Of a stretch of 64,000 nucleotides of DNA, positions 46,310 through 56,589 are shown piece by piece. This DNA is from Climacium dendroides. Its lineage: Eukaryota > Streptophyta > Bryopsida > Hypnales > Climaciaceae. Below the pieces are notes generated by a model. The model did not search any database. It was given only the letters and a program-made list of their open reading frames with translations, and had not been told where the DNA came from. A program made the translations under genes and the position numbers. The DNA lies in the NCBI GenBank assembly GCA_950106755.1, contig OX467082.1, positions 10,664,001 to 10,728,000 on the forward strand, written 5' to 3'. Numbering within the stretch: the stretch's first letter is position 1; each line of letters begins with the position of its first letter.

Positions 46310-49300
46310 ATGTCGCAATCGGTGGGGGATTCGGACGATGAGGTGCAGTTCCTTTGGGAGGTGCAAGCTCCGATGGACGACGCAAGCCGAGCATTGAAGA
46401 AACCTAAACATGAAGGAGGGGCATCCGGTTCAGCGAGAAAAGAAGCGGTGGGCGCTTGGAGTCCGATTGTTGAGTCGCTAGCTTGGCCAGGTATAGATCA
46501 CGGATGTCAGTTCTTCCAGAAGCCGGAGTACGTGCCTACAATGAAGTCAGTTGGCATCTTAGGTTTTCTCTCGGCAAGTTTCGTCACCGACCCAGTGCAA
46601 AATGAGATGGTGGCAGAATTTGTACAAAGTTACCAATTGGCGGAGCGTGTGGGGAGTGTGCAGGGGAAGCGATTTCATTTGATCCCAGAGTTAGTGGGCT
46701 AGGCATTGAAGTTGCCTAGTCATGGTGTTGTGTGCAACACCTTGAAGCAAGAGGACTATCCTATTGCTATGTGTTTCTCAACCTAGGCAGTAGCCATACC
46801 ACCTGATTCGCAGCAAGGTCCCCCCATTAGATTTCTCAAGGACCACTTAACCAGGGAGTGGAGGGAAGTGGTAGAATTTGTACAGCGTTGGTTGTTCTTA
46901 GACATGAATCCCCGCTGGGTAGAAATGGAAACTCTGGTGGCAGCAGTAGCCGTGTTTAAGCATGGAGTTGCTGTAAATTGGGCGCAATGGGTTACGAGTA
47001 GGCTTCACCAATTGGTTGAAGATGTGAAGGCCAATCCTCTTGATTTAGCAAAGCCTTTTTCGGGGGGGTACTATGTGACCAAGATCTTGAATGTAGTCGA
47101 ACCAATCACCCATAGTTCAGAGGAACCAACTGAGGCAGTTGGAAGAGGATCTTTGGATGCTGTCAACCCAATTGCTAGAGTGACGGTAAAGATTGAGGCA
47201 GGGGTAGGGACATCGCAATTGGTACATGACTTGCCGGCTCCAACGTTGAGGCAACCAGAGTACTATCGAAGGAAGAGCCAAGAAAAAATTCAATTGGAGA
47301 TGTTGGCAGCACACCCAACTATATTTTCCGACTACAGGGGTCTGAATGAGCAGTACAAGGGTCTGAATGAGCAGCACATGGATCTGAAGGAGCAGCACAG
47401 GGGTCTGAAGGAGCAGCACATGGTTCTTCAAGAGCAACACACGGTTCTTCAAGAGCAACACACGGTTCTTCAAGAGCAACACACGGTTCTTCAAGAGCAG
47501 CACACGGTTCTTCAAGAGCAGCACAGGGCACTTCAAGAGCAGCACAGGGTTCTTCAAGAGCAAAAGCAGTTGCTTGAGGTTGAAACGGGCAACTTGAAGA
47601 CGACCATGTCAACTCCAATTCAGGAGAAGCCTGAGTATGCAGAGCTGTATAATGAATTGCTGCGAAGCCGAGTGGAGACGGAGGAGCTGAGAACGAAGGC
47701 TTCGTACTTCAAGGAGAAACTCCTTGTAAGATCATTGTCAGAAGAAACACAAAAGCGCACGGTGGAAGAGCTTACCAGTCGTTTGGAAGCATTGCAGAAG
47801 GATTATGAGGTGCTCACCAAGCAGATGACCGATCGAGCAAGAACGGATGATGAGGCGCTCAGGCAGCCCTTGCCGTATACCTGGAAAGGAAAGGACGTTG
47901 TGCAATCAGATGATGAATCAGATGAAGTGCCGCTCATCAGGTCCTTGCCCTCTCTGAAATGAAAGGAGGTTGTGAAGTCAACTGCTAAAGAGGATCATGA
48001 GCTACCTAGCAAGCGTCTTACTTCTCAGAAAGAAAAGGAGCCTGTGGTTTCATATCCTGAAGACGATAGAGTGGAAGACCCAGTACGGGGATTATCTGTA
48101 GACAGCGTGCTCGAACTGACATACTACATTCCTCCTGCCCATAATGTGGAACATGCTTACGCATTCGATCGGCAATTATTCTTTCTGATTGCAGATCTCG
48201 TGCTCCAGCAGTATATCTCTGCACGTGAATTTCGGACGCTTTGGCAGTTTGCTAAGAACTTGAATCGGGAAGACGTATTGGTGGAGATCATTGTGCGTGG
48301 TGATCTCGTATTGGAAGATTATGTGGCAGCGTATTGGGTGATTGGAGATTTGGGGGTCCGATTGTTACGTTATTATCGTCAAATGGAGGAGGTACAAGGG
48401 GCACGTTCCCGATCGGCGTTACAATATGGAGATCATGTGCGACAAACGAACTGCGTCGATTGGGGACAAGCTGTGGCTGCACGGCTAGCATAGAATTGGG
48501 AGGAGTGTCCCATTGCGGATTGGAAGAGTGTACTGGTCCGATTTCAGCATGAATTCGAATTGGTGAGATGGATAATAGAGATGGTGAAGGACTGCCAAGC
48601 CAGACTGATTCAAACCCGATTCACCGATGTGCATCCCAGTGAATACTTCCATACATATGGAGATGTTAAGGTTCGATTGGAGCGCATGGTAGGAGCCAAG
48701 ACTTTTTCCCAATTGCTGTTGTTTGAGATACACACACATACCAATTTCAAGAACAAATATACTTGGCAAGTAGCACCGGAGGCAATTGTAGGTATGTCGC
48801 CTGGTTTAGATACATGGAGTTGTGCAGCAATGAAAGGAGTGTCAGATGAGCACTTTCTTGGGAAGTGGGAGAATCTCTTTGGTAGAGTGAGTGACCGATC
48901 GGATGTACTGTTGTGGGAGGCATTGTTGTGGATCGGGAAGGATTACAACCATGAGCAAGCACCATTGAGTAAGCCAATTGAAGCCTTGATCTCGGATGAA
49001 GCGAATCTGCAGTTGGACATTGGCAAAGTACCTCCTCAAGTAGTAGAGAATGTGAATTGGTGCAGATGCGAGCGCAGGTACAAATGGCAGATTGATGGCC
49101 AATTGGACACCGTATGGTACAACTGGCCCGTCATTCCGGGACAGTGGAACACTTCAGCCGATTATGTCATTTCTTTTATGAACTTCTAGAGGGAGTACAA
49201 GGGACACCAAGATCCAATATGCTTTCGGGCAGCCATCTTCTATAAAGCCTTGGCGGAGTGGTGCCAATTTTTCAATATTATAATAGATCCCCGATTGGAT

Positions 49301-49519
49301 GGCCGAATGTTGCAGGATGGAGAACTCTACGCGCGACTGAACTACAATTGCTGCAGGAAAATGCGCCTATTGGAATTGATGTTTGTCATGTAGTTTTTGC
49401 AGGGGGCGCATCGCAATCTACTTGGTGATAAGAGTGCCAATCGGAAGGGAGTCATGGAGTCATTGAGTTTGGAATCAGAGGCTCAATTTTTGTTAGTTGG
49501 GCCAGACAATTGGAGATGA
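46310..49519 (+). pseudogene. Coiled-coil gene 2 of element 1 family, 1070 codons, six in-frame stops, no frameshift
   Basis: One continuous frame from ATG 46310 to TGA 49517-49519. Domains: an acidic N-terminus with KKPKHE; a globular part with FVQRWLFLDMNPRW; a coiled coil built on 7-residue repeats (47335-47565); an RSLPSLK junction; a helical region with FRTLWQFAKNLNRED; and a C-terminal domain with WEALLWIGKDYN, NWCRCERRYKW (C-x2-C), VWYNWPVIP and LNYNCCRKMRLLELM that matches gene 1. Internal stops: TAG 46700, TAG 46784, TGA 47960, TAG 48491, TAG 49187, TAG 49391 (first bases). Aligned to gene 1, the 49391 TAG sits where gene 1 has Gln (LELMCQLQFL), supporting CAG to TAG. The absence of any indel in 3.2 kb is unusual for a pseudogene. 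Function is unknown; a structural or gag-like role is a guess. Confidence 0.65.
47335..47565 (+). repeat. 21-bp coding tandem repeat giving heptad LQEQHTV units
   Basis: About eleven units: first L(N/K)EQ(Y/H)(K/M/R)(G/D) types, then five nearly identical LQEQHTV units, then LQEQHRA/V. Each is 21 bp, one coiled-coil heptad. Homogeneous central units suggest recent slippage or expansion. The minus strand is also open through the repeat, a side effect of the 21-bp period. Confidence 0.9.
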
Positions 49520-50489
49520 ATTTTTGGTTGACCCCGTCAGAGTCTTGCTATTTATGGAGGCTAGTATTTTTTGCGCTTGTTGAGCAGAGACTGGAGTGAG
49601 AGTACAGTTTTCATTTGGTAGAGGCAAGTTTTGGGAATTGCGGGTGGCTGTTGGGTTCGCACAAGATTCAGCGTTGGTTGTCCTTAGACATGAATCCCAA
49701 TTGGATGAAATTTTAATGAATTTGTTGAAGTTGAAATGCAATGAATTTCTCTTACTGACTCTCCCTTGACCCTGAAGATGTTATGGCGATTGGAACACTG
49801 GCCTAGTGCTACAGTAACATACTGATGGTCTTCATAGGACTTTTGAGGATAAAGTGGCTCCTTCACCTGATTTGTTCTTGAAAAGTGTGTCGCACACTTG
49901 ATGGCATGTCCTCATGAGTTATGAATCATGTTACATTCATGTTTTGTCAATTCATGTTTTGTAGTACTCACTATTGTAAAATGATGGCACACAATGGTTG
50001 ATTGGTTCTGCAGGGCTTGGAGTCGTTTGGCCTTCACATATTGGTACTCGTGAGGTTGCCAATAGAGTTTTGTCAATTGAGCCAGGCAATTGGAGATGAA
50101 CCTCCTTTCATGTGGCATGTACTCTGCAACTTTTCGAATTGGTAGTTTAGTCGTCTTCAGGTGAAGCTGTAGTAATAGGTCCTTCACGTCCGGAGACACA
50201 GAGTTGTGTTAATGTGCTTTTGTAATGAGCAACAAAAAAGAAGTTTTGCAATTGCGTGTGAAATTGAAGTGGATTTATTGCTGAATTCTGTTTTGGAACA
50301 TCCGTTGGCCTCTGTATGTGCTGTGATGCCGAGTTAATTGTGTAGATGACCGATTGGTGTTTCTGAGTTTGAACGTTTTGAAATCCCCATATGAATGGCT
50401 AAGCGGCATCAAATCTCCCATTTGACATTCGAATTCAATAGTCAGATAGAGTAAGTTTTGAAGCCGCCGATCTTTGTCCGCCTGCAATA
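49520..50489. other. Motif-rich 3' flank of coiled-coil gene 2
   Basis: Apart from the gene fragment at 49671-49712, the minus strand has a 95-codon frame (49912-50199) that looks protein-like (KTTKLPIRKVAEYMPHERRF) but has no recognised domain and only a GTG start, so it may be an exon. CAATTGG variants lie near 49505, 49697, 50080 and 50250. Confidence 0.4.
49671..49712 (+). pseudogene. Fragment duplicated from coiled-coil gene 2
   Basis: CAGCGTTGGTTGTCCTTAGA and the following CATGAATCCC...TGG match 46883-46924 inside the gene (QRWL-LDMNP). It then runs into a stop. This shows either a third paralogue fragment or a local duplication. Confidence 0.6.
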
Positions 50490-50880
50490 TAAAGCAATGG
50501 GACGTAAACCCGTGGGACGTCGGCCTTTTCTTGGTTCGGAATTAGGTTCGGACCACACCCATAATTTTAGGTACTGCCCAAAAATCCCTTTCTGATTCAT
50601 GGGCAGTACAACATCACGCTCCATAAAGTCCTTCCAGATTGAAGCACGTCGACTAAAACCATCTTTTGCGTCAAAACCACTATGTCCTCGTATTGGAAGG
50701 TGCTAGACGTTAGCGTCGCTGTCCAATCGGTTTTCATCCATGTCCTCTAGGTTTTCATCGCAGAGCCATAGGTTTCCGTTCACGAACTATGCGTTGAATT
50801 CGACGTGTACCAGGACGAACTCGACGTCCAAGGAGGAGGTTGGGGTGCATTTAGTATTCCATAGAGGTCCTCCAAAATCC
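50490..50880 (-). repeat. Right arm of the diverged long inverted repeat
   Basis: Reading inward on the minus strand: GGACCTCTATGGAATACTAA (50867-50848), then GGACGTCGAGTTCGTCC and GAAACCTATGG, then GGGCAG(T)ACCTAAAATTATGGG and CCGAACC (50575-50530). The order matches 3349-3740. CCAATTGG-type motifs stop just outside it; the last is near 50722. This supports, but does not prove, that it is the right end of element 1. A 72-codon plus frame through it (50740-50958) is not supported as a gene. Confidence 0.5.
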
Positions 50881-51059
50881 ATCGAACAATTCAGATGCAA
50901 TGTTGGAACTAGAAAATTCAGTGTCGTAAACGTATACTACCATCGACTAGCAGCATAAGGGAATAATCCCAGAACTTGAATGAATTATACTTACCAGACC
51001 ATACACAACACATGAGAAAGAAGCGGATGCATCACGTTGGCAAAGAAAGCACTGGTGTT

Positions 51060-53210
51060 TGTTGAGCAGCTTCTATCACTCAATCCCTGACATTGGAACT
51101 CTGCAGCTCAGACACAAGTTCACTTCTGGAGAGCTCGTGTAAGCTGCGTTTCTGAAATGCTCGATCACTGGTCAAGATCCAGACTTCAGTGCAGGAATAT
51201 GCACTGGAATGCAAAAGTGTGACATCCCATGCTTGAATAGTAGAAACATATACTACAATAACAATGGGGAATTTCATTAAAATGGCGACATTCCACATGC
51301 TATTTACGTGAGTCAAGAGTACATACGACATCGCTTCTTGGCATGTCAACCTAATAGATGTGTCAATTCTGTCTCCAACAAGTCCAAATTGTAACACAAC
51401 TCCAATGTTTCTTCACCTCGTACCATTTTTCTATAAATTTTTCCATTTTGGAGTCCCCATTTGTGCCATTTTCATGAAACAATCGCCATTTTAATGAAAT
51501 TCCCCATAAGAGGAAAGTGAAACATAAAAAGACAATGGAGTAATCCTCACTGCTTTCAGGATTGGGATCGGATTGGACCACCAGAAACTTTCTTGCCAAC
51601 ACCAACTCTGAGCCATGTTCATTAGATCCAATTCTTCAGTTGCAGTGAAACAGGATCGGGACCCCCCACTGCGAATGAATTTAAGGAGAACTTTAATAAA
51701 ATGCCAGCTTCAAGGGTGGATAGCCAACCTGCAGGATGCGAGGAGTGTTGACCAACTGAAGATACGTCCAGAGCAGTACTGTTGGAAAATATCCGAGTGC
51801 CTTCAGCCATCTGCCATTCTGCCGCATCTCCCACAACCACCTGTGAATCACATGAAATGGGATGACAAACTAAGCATTAATCCCAAAATACCCCAAACAT
51901 CATGTATTTTTAGCACCTTTTATTATTAATACGGAGTAACTCACACGGGAATTTCTTTAGTTTGATATTACTTTAAATTGTTGACAAACACATTCATTGA
52001 TTCTCATGGTTTACACTTTCGGATTTCATTGATTCTTATGGTATACACTTTCAGATTTGTTCTAGGGTTTGAGGTTTAGGGTTTTGAGATCAATCACCGG
52101 ACATATCCAGAAGGCAAAACTTGCATGAGCAGAAGCTCCACTAGTTGAGCTCCCTCCCTTTTGGTGGCATACCATATGTGTTGTAAACCACAGCTCGTAT
52201 GGGATGGTATTCTCCTTCTGTCTTCTCCCATCTCCTCCTGCCAGATTAAAATGAAAGCACGAGATTAGAACCTAAAACAATGAAGATTTCAAGGTTTTGA
52301 ATTGACAGACTTAATCAATCATATTGTGAAAATTGTAATGCAAATGGGTCTATAATTTTATATCTAGGCATCAGTGAACATCACAAGTGTAGGTCGAAAG
52401 AAGTAAAATTCAAACAAAACAAAGTCTTCACATGAACTACTCAAAACTCCCCATTTGAGCCTCTTTTTATAGTCTCAACAAATCCCTTGTAACTAAAGGA
52501 ATTGTAAAATAATTTCATGGGATTGTAGGCCCATACCTTAGATTTTTCTTCTATGGCATACAACTTTATGAAATGTACGAGGTGGGTATAATAAATTTGA
52601 TGAAAAATTTAAAAGCTGTTTCTCCATTCCTTTGTGAATTTTGTAGAGAAAATCAGCATATTTATACTAATTTCTTTGCAGACTTTTTGACGTTAATACA
52701 GTCTTCTGAAAGCAAGTTCAAACAAATTCCCATGTAGGTGATCTCTATCCATACAATGATTGACTTACATGTTATAATATCATAAAATCAAACCCAAATC
52801 CCAAAGTCTAAGAAGACAATCCACGACAGAGAGGAGGGATATTGTACCATGGTTCCATACTCCTGGTAAATCAGATCTTCAGATTGTCGTAGACCTTGCA
52901 TGTGAGTTGTCAACGCAGTTTCAACCATCTTTCAAGCTCTGCTGTAACATGCACCAAATCTCAGTGACCTGCCATCTGAGGTAGGAAACCCATTTACGTA
53001 TCCCATGGGTCGAAGAAGTCACACATTTACAATCACGCTCTACAAATCCATCAATTCAACACATGAGAAATGAGACACTTTCACACATTTCAACAACTAA
53101 AGATGAGCTGTACAAACAATACTCCTGCATCAAGGGTAGTCTAGGCTAATGATTGGGGCCTCACAAGTTCAAACTTCAACAATTCATACGTAATTCAAAA
53201 GATATCCACA
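51060..53210 (-). repeat. Repeat family R3, copy A
   Basis: Resembles 56590-58960 (copy B, with a MITE inserted) and 62040-62460 (copy C). Shared landmarks: GCCAACACCAACTCTGAGC near 51596 and 57175; GGAGAACTTTAATAAAATGCCA near 51683 and 62169; TTGAGCTCCCTCC near 52144 and 58410. On the minus strand, short exon-like frames such as RWEKTEGEYHP...GMPPKGREL (about 52245-52150, then a stop) hint that the repeat derives from a duplicated gene, but I cannot name it. Confidence 0.6.
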
Positions 53211-54775
53211 TAATTACATAAATCACTGCATTGGAATCCTCTCGAAAACGAGATCAAAGAAGGAATTCCATCCTAACATAGAAAACCACTCAAAAAGAGC
53301 CCACAGGAATGTGTTCCATACATTTTCCTCATAGAATGCAGTATGAAATTCACAAGACATGAGGGAAACTAGTGACAGAGAAAGTAGTATCGTAATCAAC
53401 CTTCGCTCGATATTATGGGCTTTTTCACTTGCCTTTTCACAGCCCATAATAATCCTCCCAATTTTGCCCTAATTTTTGCCGGTTTTAAAATTTTTCATTT
53501 TTGCAAGCCAATAAATTTCAGTTATCCTTTGTAATTTCAATCATCCTTTGCAAGGCACACCTGTAGCAACTAGACCAATGCACAACTAAGAGCTCAGAAC
53601 TTTCAACACGGAGAAGCGGAGCAGCAACAACGAGGAAGAAGCAAATGGCTAAAAACAATAGAGAAAAAGGTTCACACAAACCCTAACATAGACGGCAACC
53701 AATGGTCCAAAAAATACCTCGCAAAAGGTTGATTACACAATGGAATGTCCGTTGGTCAGTGCATTGTAGATTGTAATTTGTCGTTCCCCGCTCGTGGCTT
53801 CCACCGCTCATTAGGAACGGCAGATTCCAATCCACAATGCACCTCCCTACGGCGGTTCCATATTACATAGCGGGAACTACCACAAGGGACCAGGTAGTTG
53901 TGGCAAGCTAGCTTCAGAGCCACCCCACCAAGCACATGCATAATGGAGCCAACAACACCCGCCGCAACCAACGCCACACTTTCCATATCCGACTGCATAA
54001 TGGAGCACACACAAACGTTTGCAAAAGAATGTATGGCAAAGGCATTAGTTCCAAAACTTTGAACACATAGTTACACAATCTGGAAATTTTGGATAGGCAA
54101 TTTGGGCAATGTGAAGATTTTGGAACGATAGTCCTATTCCTTCAACCCACTTGGGTAATTTAAAATAACAAGAAATTAAAATTTTATTTTTTGGTCACAT
54201 TTTGTAACACTCTTTTTAACTATTTTTGACATTTGGGGGGATAGCCTTTCTAATGTACATAATTCAACAAATTTTCAAGTGTTCTTTTGACTCTCTAGTG
54301 TAAAAAAACTAATATCTTTCACAACTTTTTTTTGATACATTAATGTGAAAATCCTATTGAAAAAAATAATTAAAAAATCACCCTTTTCAATATAGTGATA
54401 CTACAAGAATAGGTTTAGAAATAGAGTCTACCATGCAAAAGAAAATAGGGTAGTATTACTCCATTTCAAACTATTCTCCTTTCAAATAACACTACTTTGG
54501 CAAATCGTTTAATTAAAGTTCATGATAATTAGTTGCGCGCGGATAATCAGTGCAAAAGCAATATTTATATCACAATAACAAAGCTATTTACATTCATGAA
54601 CATAGACAAAACTATCAATATGGACAAAATATCATTTAGTCATCCCAAAGTATGTGTATTCATCCAAAGAAGAGTGACACCATGGCAAGGTGTAAGCCTA
54701 ATAGAGGTAAGTAGCATATAAAAAATTTAACATTACATCCTACACCTCCACGAAACCGAACTTAGTGCTCATCCA
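53211..54775. other. Spacer; one unrecognised small minus frame
   Basis: An 84-codon minus frame (53756-54010) in a GC-richer patch (ACHNYLVPCGSSRYV) is not recognised. The rest is AT-rich. No gene is claimed. Confidence 0.4.
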
Positions 54776-54779
54776 ATTT

Positions 54780-55230
54780 CTTGGCATGACTAGCAAGTTT
54801 TGTGCTACTATTATTGCAACTCTGAAGGTTCAAAGACTACAAGAAAATTAATCCCTAAATGACGGACCCATGACCATTGATTGACCCATGACCACTATCC
54901 ATCACTCAATTTGTTGTCAGATTGCAACTAGATATGGTATGAAAAAAATTTATTTATTTATTTTTCAAAGATGAAACTACACGTCTTTTGTACTTCACAA
55001 AATTTATGATTCTTCTGAAATTTTTTGAAGAAGAAGGGAAGAAAAATCACATCAAATAGAAAACAATTTCAAAAAAATTGAAAATTTCACCATGTGTGTA
55101 TATTACAATGACTAACATCATTATATAAATTCAATTTCTATGTCATTTTATAATTAGAAAATAATAGACATTGAAAATATATTCAAGTTCAATATTAAGA
55201 ATTTTTTTTCAAAATTCAAATTGGAGTAGA
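54780..55230 (+). repeat. Direct repeat of about 440 bp (partner 63400-63850)
   Basis: Both copies read TTAATCCCTAAATGA(C/T)GGACCCA, CCATGACCACTATCCATCAC, AACTAGATATG, TTTTCAAAGATGAAA and TTCACCATGTGTGTATATTA in order. The copies differ by small indels and lie 8.6 kb apart. Probably parts of the same R3 family as the neighbouring repeats. Confidence 0.8.
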
Positions 55231-56589
55231 AACCAAAGTAGAAGGCTAAGAAAGCGCTCATCTAAGGAAAAAAAGACCTTTATATGGATCCAAAGTTTTT
55301 TACATTTTTGTGGAAGAAAGAGAAATGAGGAATACAAAAGTGAAAATTTTAAACTAAATTTTCTGACTTGAAATGAATAAGATATGATTTTTCAAAGTCA
55401 GAGGTGCACAGGGCCTTATTAATGTTCATAGGTGCAATTGTAATCAATCAAAACATGTCATTGAATGGAGCCCATGAATTTAAGAACAATCCTAACCATG
55501 TCTTTAAATGGAACCAATGAGTCTAAGATTGATCAACTGTACATTATCATTCAATTCACTCCCAATTGTAAATCAAAATTTATTACAACCACTAAACACC
55601 CCAAGATTTCCTCACATAGTTTCAAATCCAATTCAAAGTACTGTAACTTTTGTATATGATGTCCGAATTCAATATGTTGGAATTTGTGTTCTTTCTTCTA
55701 GTTTGTGTGGTAAAATTTTCAAATCAATACAAGATGTACTAATTTTTTGGAAGCCAATCAAAGCTCACAGGTTCAAATTGAGTCCACAAAACTACATTTG
55801 ATGGCTGCAATTTTAGGAGCTTGTATCTCCTTCATCGAATGTACTCCTTGAATTTCCTTCATCCAATGTTAGTTTTCAATAAAATTTGTTGGGTTATGTT
55901 TCCCTTAAAGTCTAGTTATTGTGGTAAGATTTTCATGTCAATCCAAGTTGTTTTGAATGTTTGGGAGCAATTCAAAGTTTAAAATCCTGACATTTTTGGA
56001 TTATAGTGAACTTTGGCAGCTTGTTTTTTTCATACAATGTCTATTTCTAATAAAAAAAATTAAAAAAAACTACACATACTAGTCTAGTTTGCATGGTTAA
56101 AATTTCACATCAATCCAAGAAGTTATGAGTGATTGAGAAACATTTTAGTAGAAAGAGGTTCAACCTCAGATGTGTTTTTTGCAATTTTTCTTGCTTTTTT
56201 TGACATTTTAAAGTCATTATGTAGACCTCACCAAATTCAAGTTTTTATTATGAGTAAAATCACACATGATGATGAACCATGTCACCTGTTCAATAGCCTA
56301 AAATCACACACATGGGTTGGCAGTTTCTCACCACATGGAGTCATTTTCATTTTTACATCCCATGTGCAGTGTTTTGGGGCACTTGTGTTGGGGTGGTTCT
56401 TAATGCTCAAACTGTTTCCAAGCCTCCTCTTATACAAGATTACAAACTCAATAAAACACTCTTCATAACCCACCATGAAAGGTTAGCAATAAAAATATGG
56501 ATGAAAAACTGCTTTTGCACTCTTTCCATCTCACAGTATCGTCATCAAGGCAGTGTTGGGAACTTGCAGCCCATCCATTTGCCTTGTCA
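55231..56589. other. AT-rich spacer
   Basis: No gene is supported. A plus frame at 56133-56468 and a minus shadow of it show no domain. Confidence 0.5.

Noticed and set aside
45973..46341. 122-codon Cys/Arg-rich frame upstream of coiled-coil gene 2
   Set aside because: Produced by a 63-bp tandem repeat (a multiple of three) overlapping the gene start; the minus strand is equally open.
47117..47563. Long minus-strand open frame of LLLKN-type repeats
   Set aside because: It is the antisense reading of the 21-bp coding repeat of coiled-coil gene 2; a multiple-of-three period keeps several frames open.
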